Notes under the pieces: model-generated
Database searches by the model: none
What the model was told of the DNA's origin: nothing
Seen by the model: the letters and a program-made list of their open reading frames with translations, nothing else
In this document: in pieces, positions 29,001 to 37,968 of the stretch
How positions within the stretch are numbered: position 1 is the stretch's first letter
Layout of the letters: every line of letters starts with the position of its first letter
Assembly: GCA_008931825.1 (NCBI GenBank)
Contig: QXVZ01016366.1
Coordinates: forward strand, 1-37,968
Direction of reading: 5' to 3'
Source: Phallusia fumigata
Lineage: Eukaryota > Chordata > Ascidiacea > Phlebobranchia > Ascidiidae
DNA: 37,968 bases
Program-made: the position numbers and the translations under genes

Positions 29001-30509
29001 GATTCGGTTGGGCTGGTGACCGAGATGCGGAACAGGAGTTGTGGGTCACGTGCAACATGGACATCTGCGAAACAACTGAAACCAACGACTGTGAAATAGT
29101 AAGAAGTTTGATTGTCTTTCCAGAACACATGATGCATCACTTAAACAAAGAGCATTTTGATGTAAAAGATTGGAACTAGCTGACAGACAACGACATAATC
29201 CCTATTGAAATTCCCAGCTTCATCAAATAGGCATGGACAAAATAGGTCATGTGTTAAAAGCCAGATGTTTAGAGAGATTCGAACTCCCAATCTTAGAATA
29301 TCTGATCGTGCTACTTCTTCAACTTTACTACATACGCAAAACAGTCTCTTATTGAAACAAAATTTCTGCCTTATCCCAATCACATAAAATGTTATGAAAA
29401 GTCCAACTCTTAGTAATCGTTTGAAAGCTATTAAACTATTAAATGTGTGCCCTCTTGCCTCTTAGCATGTACCCAATTTTATTTCCATGGTCTAAACCGA
29501 CAAACTTTTGGCCAACAGGACTGCTCACCACCTCAACCTCCTCCCCTGAAAAAGAGATCAACCATGAATGAAGGTGATGGGGCAGAAAAGAAAATTTCAA
29601 TCGGACCATTTGTCCTTGATCCTGAACTTGTTAGTGATGATCAGCTTATATGTGACAAGGTAACAACTTGTATTGTTGCTTCAAGTGTGGACATGTGGGT
29701 CAATTACTTCAAATAACTGGGATTGTTTATTCTGTAGGAGGAGTTGGGATGTTCACACCAGTGTGGGATAGATACAACCGGATCAGCCCACTGTTTTTGT
29801 CCTGAAAGATATTTTCTCGATGGTGATGGAAAGACTTGTCTTGGTAAAACAGATTCTTAATTGTCTCTTACAATCTACAAATTGCATCGTTGTTTAAATG
29901 TTGTGTTGAAAAGTTATGAATGAATCTTTTCCCTGGTGTTCACTGTCAGCGCTTCTTACAAGTGCCACATGTGGCCAATGCTGGGTTTGAACTCCTTCAG
30001 CACACAAGCGGTAGCCTCATTCATCTCGGTTATCTTACTGAGAAACAGAACACAACATTTTTAGCAGTGTTTTATACCGGAACGGAAGAGAATAACGTTA
30101 TTCGGTCTGGGCAATTTATTTATTTCGGTATTTCGTTCCAGAACCGATATTTTTATTTCGTTCCGATCTGACCGAAACAAAATTATAACGGTATTTTTTC
30201 GGTATTTCGGTCTGTGTTTCTTGTCAAATCTAATTAACTGCAATGTAAACAAACTCTCAACCGAGCAAAGTAAGCAAGTTGCAACACAAAAATGTTGTTT
30301 TTTGGTGGTTATTACGTCACATAACACTGAATATTTATGATCAAACAGATGACTCCAATTTCTCTTTTTTCTCAGAGGTCGAACAAGGTTTTTCGACACT
30401 GGTGGATGTTTCTTTCATCATGTTTCTCTTTCTGATGATAATGATCCTTATCCCGGCTGTTGCTATGATGATGATGAGCAAGAAAGATGCAAAAAAGATG
30501 GAGATATAG
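26071..30509 (+). CDS. gene B: LDLa, ZP, EGF, transmembrane protein (incomplete)
   Basis: Exons are 26071-26128 (signal peptide), 26609-26733, 27382-27495, 28070-28189, 28576-28704, 28793-28860, 28915-29098, 29519-29659, 29738-29843 and 30376-30509 (one or two borders uncertain by a base). Four LDLa-type modules correspond to a-d of gene A. They are followed by a ZP-C-like region, a linker, one EGF-like domain and a transmembrane tail. From 28793 to the stop all phases close. Exon 28576-28704 ends in phase 1 but 28793 enters in phase 0, so exons are missing between them; an N at 28733 lies in that interval. By comparison with gene A, the missing part should include modules e and f and the ZP-N exons. 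Its role is unknown; an extracellular matrix, egg-coat or receptor role is possible. Confidence 0.85.
26170..26285 (+). repeat. dispersed repeat shared with 22195-22310
   Basis: GGCCTGGCGTATTATGATTC, ATATGAGTGTGCC, GGGCAGATTCCAGTACTAAA and ATATGCGCAAGCAT match the repeat in gene A. This copy lies in the first intron of gene B, a non-homologous position, so it moved independently of the gene duplication. Confidence 0.7.
26825..26984 (+). mobile_element. short hAT-like element in gene B intron 2
   Basis: The ends CAGTGGCTTCCAACC and GATTGGGAACCACTG are imperfect inverted repeats. Flanking octamers GTCTAGTG and GTCTAGAA agree at six positions. It is about 160 bp, with no transposase. Confidence 0.75.
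27007..27220 (+). mobile_element. hAT-like element at the conserved intron site of gene B
   Basis: The ends AAGTGGTTTCCAACC and GGCTGGGACCACTG are imperfect inverted repeats. The octamers ATTTACAG and GTTTAAAG match at six of eight. The position corresponds to the insertion sites at 12652 and 17944 in gene A, since the right flank (AAAGCCTACAGCTC, AATTTTTGTTTTGTAA) aligns with theirs. Confidence 0.7.
28733..28733. other. single N; probable assembly join in gene B
   Basis: The N lies 29 bases after the module d exon and 60 bases before the first ZP-C exon, where phases 1 and 0 do not match. It marks the place where modules e and f and the ZP-N exons would be expected. Confidence 0.6.
28793..29098 (+). 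other. ZP-C-like region of gene B (two exons)
   Basis: Exons 28793-28860 and 28915-29098 join in phase 2. They read [20 protein letters not shown] then EGCVVEDPL, followed by [25 protein letters not shown] and NDCEI. The C, Y-L-x-x-N-x-G-C and later W-V-T-C-x-x-x-x-C pattern is that of the C-terminal half of ZP modules. NET and NLT are possible N-glycosylation sites. Confidence 0.72.
29519..29659 (+). other. post-ZP linker exon of gene B with basic cleavage-like site
   Basis: Forty-seven codons, in phase 0 at both ends, begin [14 protein letters not shown] and end [12 protein letters not shown] basic site directly after the ZP module (KKR) is typical of ZP proteins processed by furin-like proteases before assembly. 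The last Cys appears to be the first of the following EGF-like domain. Confidence 0.7.
29738..29843 (+). other. EGF-like domain exon of gene B
   Basis: The exon reads [20 protein letters not shown] then [14 protein letters not shown]. With the Cys at the end of the preceding exon this makes six cysteines in EGF spacing, with the C-x-C-x-x-x-Y/F-x-L-D-x-D-G-x-x-C ending of EGF-like repeats. It leaves in phase 1, exactly what the transmembrane exon needs. Confidence 0.88.
30060..30230 (+). repeat. TTCGGT-rich repetitive sequence in the last intron of gene B
   Basis: Short words such as TTTCGGTATTTCG and GTTCCAGAACCG or GTTCCGATCTGACCG repeat several times in both orientations after CAGTGTTTTATACCGGAACG at about 30065. 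It looks like part of a palindromic DNA element, but a matching right end was not found. Confidence 0.45.
30376..30509 (+). other. transmembrane/C-terminal exon of gene B
   Basis: The exon enters in phase 1 and reads [13 protein letters not shown], then [18 protein letters not shown], a short Met run, [10 protein letters not shown] and TAG. A single membrane span followed by a short basic tail is inferred. It is homologous to 22959-23095. Confidence 0.88.
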
Positions 30510-31261
30510 AAGTTGGAATCAAAATGAAACGACAGAATCAAGGAAGTCTTCCAACTTTTTTGTATCCGGATGTTTCTGCATTATTGTTTTGTGTGCTTGT
30601 TCGAATACAGAAAGCACCGATTGAATTTCTTTGCTCGTGCTGTTTGGTCATAGAAATCAAACTCAGCGTAAAACACCTGAAGTTTTGAAATCTGATTTCA
30701 ACTTTCATTTCGATGTTGCAATAATTTGCCGGAGTTACTAGAATAAACCGCGTCACGCCCAGGGAACACTCCAATTAAGCACCTGTCCACTGGCAACGCT
30801 CACAAGCGAAAAACGTAGAGTTCTTGTGTTTCTACTGATAATTGGTAGTGGGGCTTGCCGTCGAAACCTCCTTAGTTGCTGAACCATCACCTTTACTCAC
30901 GTAAATTACCAAGCAGACGGCATGTAACTTAACGAAAATACAAACACAAGAACGCGGATTGAAACTAACAACAAGTACAGAAAAATGCGTAATTTGATGG
31001 AATTCCTGGAAAACAAGACGTGAAACAAAATCGTCTTTGATGAAACTGTAAAACAAATGAAGACACTCAACACAAGGAGCTTTTAACACCATACAGCAAT
31101 CAACCACCAGTAAGCTCAATTGCAATACCCAGTATCTACATGCAGCATTTGCGCAACGAAATACAACACAAATTAAACACCGTCTTTTGTTGAGGTTCAT
31201 TTCTACAAGCAAGCCAGAACGCTTAAGAAGATTTAAAGCAAAATATTTATGTTGCGTTTTT
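30510..31261. other. spacer between convergent gene B and the oxidase gene
   Basis: About 750 bases separate the two stop codons. The first 275 match the 3' flank of gene A (for example CATAGAAATCAAACTCAGC, CAAGGAAGTC, AATTAAGCACCT). The remainder should hold the 3' UTR of the oxidase gene on the minus strand; no clear AATAAA was seen for it. A 126-codon minus-strand frame here resembles nothing recognised. Confidence 0.6.
30742..30747 (+). terminator. candidate polyadenylation signal of gene B
   Basis: AATAAA lies about 235 bases after the stop codon, inside the 3' flank shared with gene A. In gene A the equivalent position reads AAAATA rather than AATAAA, so the signal is not conserved exactly. 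Confidence 0.45.
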
Positions 31262-34200
31262 TTACGAAAGTGAGAAGTGTTTCAATGGTTGAAGGTTCAG
31301 TGCAGTGTGGAGTTTCTCGACTGTCGAGGGCATGGCTGGAAAACACAGAAGAAAATTAATTAAAGAAGAACAGATGCGTCAGAACGCAAGACACTGATTT
31401 AAAACATAGCCTAAATCAAAACATAACTGCCAGAGAACTTATATATAGTGAATACATTGTTTTGCAAACGTTTCAACAATCGCTGTTGTCATTATCAGTG
31501 ATGGTGACAAGAAGCTTAACCGTTCTTTCGCACTGATAATGACAACAAAGATTGTCGAAACCTTTGCATTACAGTGTTTTTACTATATACAAGTTCTCTG
31601 GTAGTTATGTTTTTTGCTACACAACTGCGAGGTGATTTTGAGAAAAGCGATCAACCCGTCTCTAGGTGAGTTGAACGATTTTTATTTGCGACTAAGAAAA
31701 CGACAGTTTGTTATTTTAATGCCAGGTATTTCAGTTGCATTTTTTTCAAATTACAAATCGAGAAGTTGTTGAAATAGCAAACAGAAGTTTATCAGTGTTT
31801 TTCAAACATATTTCAATGCGACGCTTTTTGAAATGTTGGTTGGACTTTCAATGCACCAGCGATAAAAACTGAGTAAGGCCGCTTATTTTCAAAGATATAT
31901 TTATTGATACACACAGTTTTGGAACAGAGAACTTACGCATTTGGAAAAACTCCGTCAGTCCGCGGTCACGCTTCGATGCCTCCACTGCACGCTTGAGTGC
32001 GTTCAGCACAGAGATCGACATGCACATTGGGGGTTCCCCCGATGCCTTACTCCTGAGAATTCCGACCGGGTTCGGAGCGTTCCTCAACAATTCAATATTC
32101 CATCGTACCGGGATGTCCTATTTGAAAAGTAAGTTATATTCATTTTTTCATGAATATATTTTGACCAATCAAAAAGCCGGTTTGGGTCAAATGATGTCAG
32201 CATCATTGAGACAGATGGAAACGCTGCTGTTGAACAAAAGGTACGAGTATGCTCGGTACACACTGTTCACTCGGAGCCTTTCAGTAAGAAGTGGTAAAAC
32301 AAGTGTAAATGTAAACAAAGATCGATTTGTTGGTATTATAAACAGAATACTAAATGTCTTTTTAAACGCCAAAAACGCATTTACATGTTTAACACAAAAC
32401 AAATATTTTCGGATTTCCGAAAACTAGTACAGTTTATAGATTAAACACGTAACTGTCAGAGAACTTGTATGTAGTGAATACATTGTAATCCAAACGTTAC
32501 CTCATGACGTTATTAATTGCGTCACGTTTTCATTTTTACCGCACTTGTGTATGTAACGCCTTAGTTTTAAGCGTCTCGTCATTACTCACTGAACATGTCA
32601 ACAGCGATTGTTGGGACATTTGAATTACAATGTATTTACTATATACAAGTTCTCTGGCAGTTATGTTTTGAATTAAGCAACTTTTCAATTCCGTGTCTTG
32701 TACAGTTGACTGCACAAAGACAGTTGCGCAACCCGATTATGAACACAACTCAACTGAAAAGGTAAAAACTTAAAACTAAGACGTCATTGCGAGGACAAAT
32801 TTTATCAACTATAACCTTCGATGTTGGCACGTTGTATTCCCAAGTCCCGTCGTTCAGCAACCTCCCAGTTTTTTCATCCAGGATATATTCTTCAGTCAGC
32901 CAGAATCCCAGGCCCATCACAAATGCCCCTTCGACTTGGCCGATGTCAACACTCGGATTCAAACTGAATAAATGTAGAAGATTGGGACACTAGCAAACGC
33001 TTTTCAATGTTTTTTATCTTTTTTTTACAGATAAATATTAACGTCCCAAGATACGGGGTATCAGTTTAAACTTTTTAATAACATTGACGAAATCGCATTT
33101 TACTATTGACCTAATTAATTTGCTTAAAGATTCGGTTCGAGTAGTGTATATTTCAATATATTTTATTGTTTGACTGTATGTTTTTTTGATTGTTTGACTG
33201 TATGGAAACAGACCTGATGCCGCAGTCAAAAATCATGTCAACTTGGCGGATGATAAACTCGCCAGTCAGCACATCGAGTTCAACTTCACATGCTGTGGAT
33301 CCATAAGAATTGTACTCCGTCTTGTTGGGCGGTGGGACCCACCTAAAAATCACAGAAAAGTCTTGACTTTGCAAACCGTTTATAGGACAGCAACTATTGA
33401 TGGTTTTATCTGTTGGTTGGAGTACACACGTGTTGTGACGTCACACGTATATGACGTATATGACGTAACACTGCCTTTTCTTTCAGGTCTACAGGGTGCC
33501 CATACCAGTGGCTTCCAACCGGAGAGGAATTTTGTAAGTTGAGGGGAGGGATTCAACTTTAAAGTTAAGTTAATCATGATACTAGTGTAGTATTTCTTTT
33601 TAAGTAAACCATTGGTTCCAAACCTTTTAATACTACGGAATGGAAAATGAAAGTTCCAAAGCATGGGGAAAATATTTCAAAAAGTTTGAGAACCACTATG
33701 CTGAACTGTTGCATATCATCCTGGTATTGGTATAGCTCCAAAGCTCCGACATGCCTAAGTGTTAACTCATATTTACACATATGATGCTTGTAGATCGACA
33801 TCCTCCGTGTAACATCTCGCTATTACGTCACGCCATCGCGCGGTCTCATCCAGTTTAGCACGAACCGGTTCGATCCGGGATTTCAGAATCTTACAACATT
33901 CCAGAACCGTCTGCAAGCAAACGACAAAACTCTCAAAAGTACTTGAAATAATTGTAGAAAGACAAAGATACAACAAACCATCGCTCAGCAACCTTTTGAA
34001 CGCAGCGTGCCAGGTTACAAATTTTGTCAAAATCTTAACGGCTTCGCGTGTCATGTTAATGACGTCACAGGTTTCTATGTTTAGTGGGCTGATCATTAAC
34101 ATCTGTAAAATCTGGTTTACACGGGCTCTCTGTAGCTCGTTGCGGCAGTTGCACTGCTTTTGGCGTAAAAAAACACATAGGCCGCTTAATTTGGTTAAAA

Positions 34201-37200
34201 ATGTGTAGAATATGAACTCGTAATTCACTTGGCGTGCCATGAATAATCAGGGGTTGTCGATCCCTGCAAAAAGGTTTGAGCTTCTTACCTTGCAAGCGAC
34301 CTCGCTTGTAATGCTGCCTCCAGTGGCCTGACTGTTCGGTGACGTCACCGAACTGGTGCGTTGAACCATGACGTCATCCACGGGAACTCCCAGCTCGTAG
34401 GAGAGAACTTGGGCGACCTAAAATGTGTTTTAATTAGTTTCAGTTGCCGAAACCTTTGAATGCTTAGCGCGACTGCCTTGTGCTCGCAAGGTTGTGGGTT
34501 CTAATCCTGTCTCGGTCGATTGTGTTTCCCTGAGCAAGAAGCGTAAGCGGCATTGCTCCAACCAAGTGGAATCCGATGGATCGACCGAAATTACCCTTGT
34601 CGACTTAAAAAACATGAAGAAAAAAAACGCATTTAGGCGTTGCGCCCAAACGAAAAGAATAAACCAAACAATTCACTCAGTTGCCATTCCTGGAAAAAAT
34701 TACAACAGTGAGAGAGAATCAACATAAAAGTTGACCTTGGTGTGAATTCCTTGTCCACTTTCAATCCCGCCGTGTGACACAATAACGGTGCCATCACCAG
34801 CACAAATAGAAATCAGAACCGTGTACCTTCCCCACGAATTGTCCATTCTGTAAATAAAGGTATACTTGTGATAAAAGACCTTGGAGTTTTCATAATTTAA
34901 ATGGAAGTCTGGCTTTATTCAAATTACTGCATCGAACCTAATATGTTGGTTTTTAACACAACCTCTATAAAAGTTGCAGAAAATACAACAGTTGGCGTCA
35001 GGGCCATTTGGGGTTATGGGGTTAAACGAAACAGATGGCACAACTTCATGACCATATCTACAAGCTGTGAAAGTTTCATCCAAATTCAAAAAACATTTCA
35101 TGCCAAAGGCGCCTGACAATCTGTGGGTAGAAAAAAAGAAAACAAAGCAGTGTGAAAACAGTATGTGTCCCCTTCATGCAGGGGGGCCCATAACAAAAAA
35201 GCCCATTCAGCGCACATCCAAATGTAGGCAAGTCCACGAATGAAGCAAAAAAACTGCTATTACTTGTTTGTACCTGTATCGCATAGGTGATACTGCAAGG
35301 CCCTTTTTCTTCCAGGTATTACTTTTGTTGTATTCGTCAATCTCCAATTGACGTTGCTCAATTTTGGCGCCTTCCATCAATTCTAAACAACACAGTTTAT
35401 TTTGTGTAGTCCAATAACTTATTGAAGCTCTTTTAATATGTAGACATTTGCATAACTTAGCCTTCACATGCTAGCATTTGGAATTTTTAACATTTACTTA
35501 GATTGGGATAAATTTATAGGGGCTGCATTTCTGTTTTCCCATCATTTGGTAAAACAAAAAAATGATTTAAAGATACACAAAAGCAAAGAAAATATCTGAT
35601 TCTTAAAACAGGTGATTTTTGTGTTCAAAAGCCACAAATCTAGTGAAAAATGGTCACAGTTATTGTTTTAAAGACAATAATGAACTAAATTGTTGATTGG
35701 GCTGTTTTATGCACCAAGGCCAACTGCCCCCCTATAACAAAAACTTGTGCAAAGGACATCATTATTGGAGAAGGCAAATCCCAATAATATTGGTTTCTAA
35801 TCAGGCACAAACATTGCTTAGGCAAAATACATTCGTACACTTACTATTGTGTATCCGGCCCAAGTTGCAATCCTTCATTGTGAGACCATCAAACGAAACG
35901 TCCCCATCTCTGTACAAATTGGCTTGCTTGATGCTGATTGGATCTTTTCCCAGTTGCTTGGCAACATGTTCCAGCATTTGGTCGGCGAATCCAGTTAGCT
36001 GAAGGCTTCCTACAATATGTAACAACAAAATATAAAGGGAATGTGGTTGACTTGACCACATTGGTGCACTGGAATTATCCCATACAGTCTCGATTCTCTC
36101 TTACCCGGTGGCCATAGTCTATTACAAATTTTTTTGGTGTTCTGATAGTAGCAATTACCACAAACAAACAAAAATTGTTTTGGGTGTTGAAAATTTTTTT
36201 CTCAAAATTTAATGTGAAATCTATCAGTGATCTGTGTTGGATCTTTATGAAAACATATTGTGCTGAAGTGTAAGGGTCAAACCTGGAGAGCGACACCAAG
36301 TGGTCGAAGGTATGTTGGTTTTGCACATGAAGTTTTTGTATCTTCTGTTTCTGCAGAAATAAGCTGAAAAAAAAAACAAGATAAGTTTGCATACTGCTGG
36401 CCTGGTGTGTTAAACTAAAAAACAGAATACGGAAATGAAATTAGGTACAGATAAACCTACACACAGTCAGGTACAAAGAACCAACAGTGGCGAACTATAT
36501 ACAACAAGACAGTCAACACACACCATGCCAAAAGGAGACAGTTCAACACTTACACAAGTAGAGACAAATAAACCTTCAGACCGCCAAGTACAGACCACTA
36601 GAGAGCCAGCAGAACAGACAATCAACAGTTAAAAACAGACAAACAGACAGACAACACACAGAGATTAAGACATACAGTCAGGCAATAAATCAACAGTCAG
36701 GCACAGACAACCAACAACAGTCAGGCACATAGACAGTCAACAAAAATCGGGTAAATAAAGGTATGTGGATGGTCAAACACACAGTTTAGAACAGAAAAAA
36801 GCTTAACAGGCTAATGCTGGCAGGCGTACATACCACTGTCTCCAAAGTTTTTGAACAAAGAGCTGTCATCAATCTCTCCATCAAAATAAGTTGGTCCACT
36901 GTTGGTGTACAACCTGCAGTCCATTGCCTCCAGCAAACCTTCATCATCGAATCCTAACAAACCAATTTTGTTACAAAACTTTGTACAGCAGATTAAGCAA
37001 GCAAAATTTACCTAAAACACTCAAGATGCTCGAACTTAAAAATTTGTATGTGTTCTTAGTTGTAAAAGGTATTAATATCTAGGGGCGATTAAAGTTAATT
37101 CATAAAAAAGTTGACTAACTCAAATAGTAGAATCATTATTGTTTTGTCTCATCAAAAAATATGAAAAAGTAGTTCTGCTTTTGAACCTTTAAAAACTCAA

Positions 37201-37968
37201 TGCCGACACTAGTAACAGTTCAATTGGGTAAGTTTTGTAATACACACGATCCTCTTTATTAGGCTAAAAGTGGAATTATTTTAACTTTGAAAGTTAGCGA
37301 CCAATCTTTTGTAACATCAAGCATTCTTGGCCATTCCCAAAGTTATATGGGATGCTTGGTACTCATACACAACTGTTAACATTACCTTTTCTTTTTATTT
37401 TAATTCATTTAACCATGTGGCAGCATGGTCTGTCTATTCAGTTACTGCTGCTTCGAGTTTGTCTTGTGTTAACTTCTGATGTGTTTAATTACTTACTATT
37501 TCATTCACATGTTTTCATTCTATTTGAATAATGCATATGTTTATTATAATATATGTGCCAGAAGGATATGATCCAAGCATCTCCCGTTAGTGAGATAAAT
37601 TTACAAGAGCGTTTGCAGTTTCGGCCAATGTAAATAGATCATCACAACCACGAGACATTGTACAAACAAAATTCTTAACATGTCCAACTTACCAACTGTG
37701 TAGTAAATGCTGAAGGGGGTGCGTGTACCAAAAGCAGTCATGCATGTCTTTAGGTCAGCATGGAAACATACAGGTCTACGAGTGCAGTGTGACGCCAGAG
37801 CAGCTGCACAGCCGACAATTAACGAATTTGTTGCCTTTCCACCATAAGCGCCACCAATTCGCTTGGTGGTAAGTTCAATTCTGGAAATAAAAGTTAGCGG
37901 TTGACTTAAAAGTGCCTATATGTGAATACATTCTTATTTTGACTGAACAATTTTAACTAAATCGGACA
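31262..37968 (-). CDS. aldehyde oxidase-like molybdo-flavoenzyme, C-terminal part (XDH/AOX family)
   Basis: Exons, in transcript order, are 37880-37693, 36953-36834, 36363-36283, 36009-35845, 35382-35274, 34847-34736, 34417-34289, 33910-33777, 33342-33214, 32963-32816, 32117-31937 and 31335-31262 (TAA). Phases close throughout, giving 522 residues. This is the molybdopterin-binding half. Motifs are RIGGAYGGK, CKTNIPSTTWCRSPG, KKKGLAVSPMRYR, HGGIESGQGIHTK, TGGSITSEVACK, NPSVDIGQVEGAFVMGLGFW, and SKASGEPPM with the catalytic Glu. It ends PSTVEKLHTALNLQPL. The family hydroxylates aldehydes or purines using Mo, FAD and two 2Fe-2S centres; the N-terminal Fe-S and FAD domains lie outside the window. 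The Glu of GGFGGKE and the Arg of IMERALF that define xanthine dehydrogenases are not conserved, favouring an aldehyde-oxidase-like activity. Confidence 0.9.
31418..31614 (+). mobile_element. foldback MITE, copy 2, with arms of about 80 bp
   Basis: The arms are near-complementary over about 80 bases: AAAACATAACTGCCAGAGAA, AATACATTGTTTTGCAAACG and TTGTTGTCATTATCAG-like blocks are mirrored at the right end. A loop of about 30 bases separates them. It lies in the last intron of the oxidase gene and could form a long hairpin in the transcript. Confidence 0.88.
32443..32669 (+). mobile_element. foldback MITE, copy 3
   Basis: The left end ACACGTAACTGTCAGAGAAC and the right end GTTCTCTGGCAGTTATGTTT match copies 1 and 2, with AGTGAATACATTGTAATCCA inside. 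The centre differs from copy 2 (CTCATGACGTTATTAATTGC). It lies in the intron before exon 32117-31937. Confidence 0.85.
33506..33700 (+). mobile_element. hAT-like element in an oxidase intron
   Basis: The left end CAGTGGCTTCCAACC matches the element at 26825, and the right end AGTTTGAGAACCACTA is its imperfect inverse. It also shares an internal AACCATTGGTTCCAAACC-type word. The flanks show no convincing target duplication. Confidence 0.65.
34445..34625 (+). mobile_element. tRNA-derived SINE copy in an oxidase intron
   Basis: TTAGCGCGACTGCCTTGTGC, a B box-like GGTTCTAATCC, and the body GTGTTTCCCTGAGCAAGAAG with GCGGCATTGCTCCAACCAAG match the copies at 6938 and 10205. The A box is damaged. It lies between exons 34847-34736 and 34417-34289. 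Confidence 0.78.
36430..36760 (+). repeat. degenerate CA-rich minisatellite in an oxidase intron
   Basis: Units resembling CAGTCAGGCACAGACAACCA repeat irregularly over about 300 bases with variable spacing. The tract is purine- and C-rich and nearly free of T-runs, unlike the surrounding DNA. It is unrelated to the other repeats in the window. Confidence 0.75.

Noticed and set aside
30832-31212. 126-codon minus-strand frame between gene B and the oxidase gene
   Set aside because: There is no recognisable domain or splice support, and it lies in the expected 3' UTR of the oxidase gene, whose stop at 31262 is well supported.
33773-34240. 155-codon minus-strand frame as a single gene
   Set aside because: Only 33910-33777 is a real exon of the oxidase (TVLECCKILKSRIEPVR). 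The rest reads into the intron before its acceptor.
31262-37880. xanthine dehydrogenase (XDH) as the name of the oxidase
   Set aside because: The family is certain, but the Glu and Arg that define XDH activity are not conserved, so no XDH symbol was given.

Overview
The window is a piece of an animal nuclear genome. It has AT-rich, intron-rich DNA, GT-AG introns, many short exons and dense remnants of tRNA-derived SINEs, hAT-type DNA transposons and foldback MITEs. The compact genes, the family content and the repeat texture suggest an invertebrate chordate such as a tunicate (Ciona-like). This is inference and was not tested by alignment. The start at GATC and the length near 38 kb would fit a cosmid insert.

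There are four genes. (1) Positions 1-9249, minus strand: the 5' half of the RNA polymerase I largest subunit (POLR1A/RPA1). Nineteen exons are well supported, running from the N-terminal zinc/clamp region through the NADFDGD catalytic loop and off the left edge. (2) 11607-23095, plus strand: 'gene A', a secreted or membrane-anchored protein with a signal peptide, twelve six-cysteine modules (LDL-receptor class A and derived forms), a ZP-N-like region and a C-terminal transmembrane segment. (3) 26071-30509, plus strand: 'gene B', a shorter tandem paralogue with a signal peptide, four of the same modules, then a ZP-C region, a linker with a dibasic site, one EGF-like domain and a transmembrane tail. 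(4) 31262-37880, minus strand: the C-terminal molybdopterin-binding half of a xanthine dehydrogenase/aldehyde oxidase family enzyme. It lacks the two residues that mark xanthine dehydrogenases and so looks aldehyde-oxidase-like. Its 5' part lies beyond the right edge.

Genes A and B come from a duplication that includes about 0.9-1.5 kb of 5' flank and about 0.25 kb of 3' flank. Within gene A a six-exon cassette was duplicated again (12409-16585 and 17716-20671). Both genes look incomplete exactly where a single N interrupts the sequence (22913 and 28733). Intron phases do not close across these points, and the exons missing from one gene are largely those present in the other. The likely full architecture is signal peptide, LDLa-type cassettes, complete ZP module, EGF, transmembrane segment. 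That would be a cell-surface or egg-coat type protein, but its function is not shown by the sequence.

The introns and spacers record a history of insertions: three paralogous introns each carry a different hAT element at the same site, and two small hAT-type MITEs have perfect 8-bp target duplications. The A/B genes have no evident functional link to the two flanking housekeeping-type genes.
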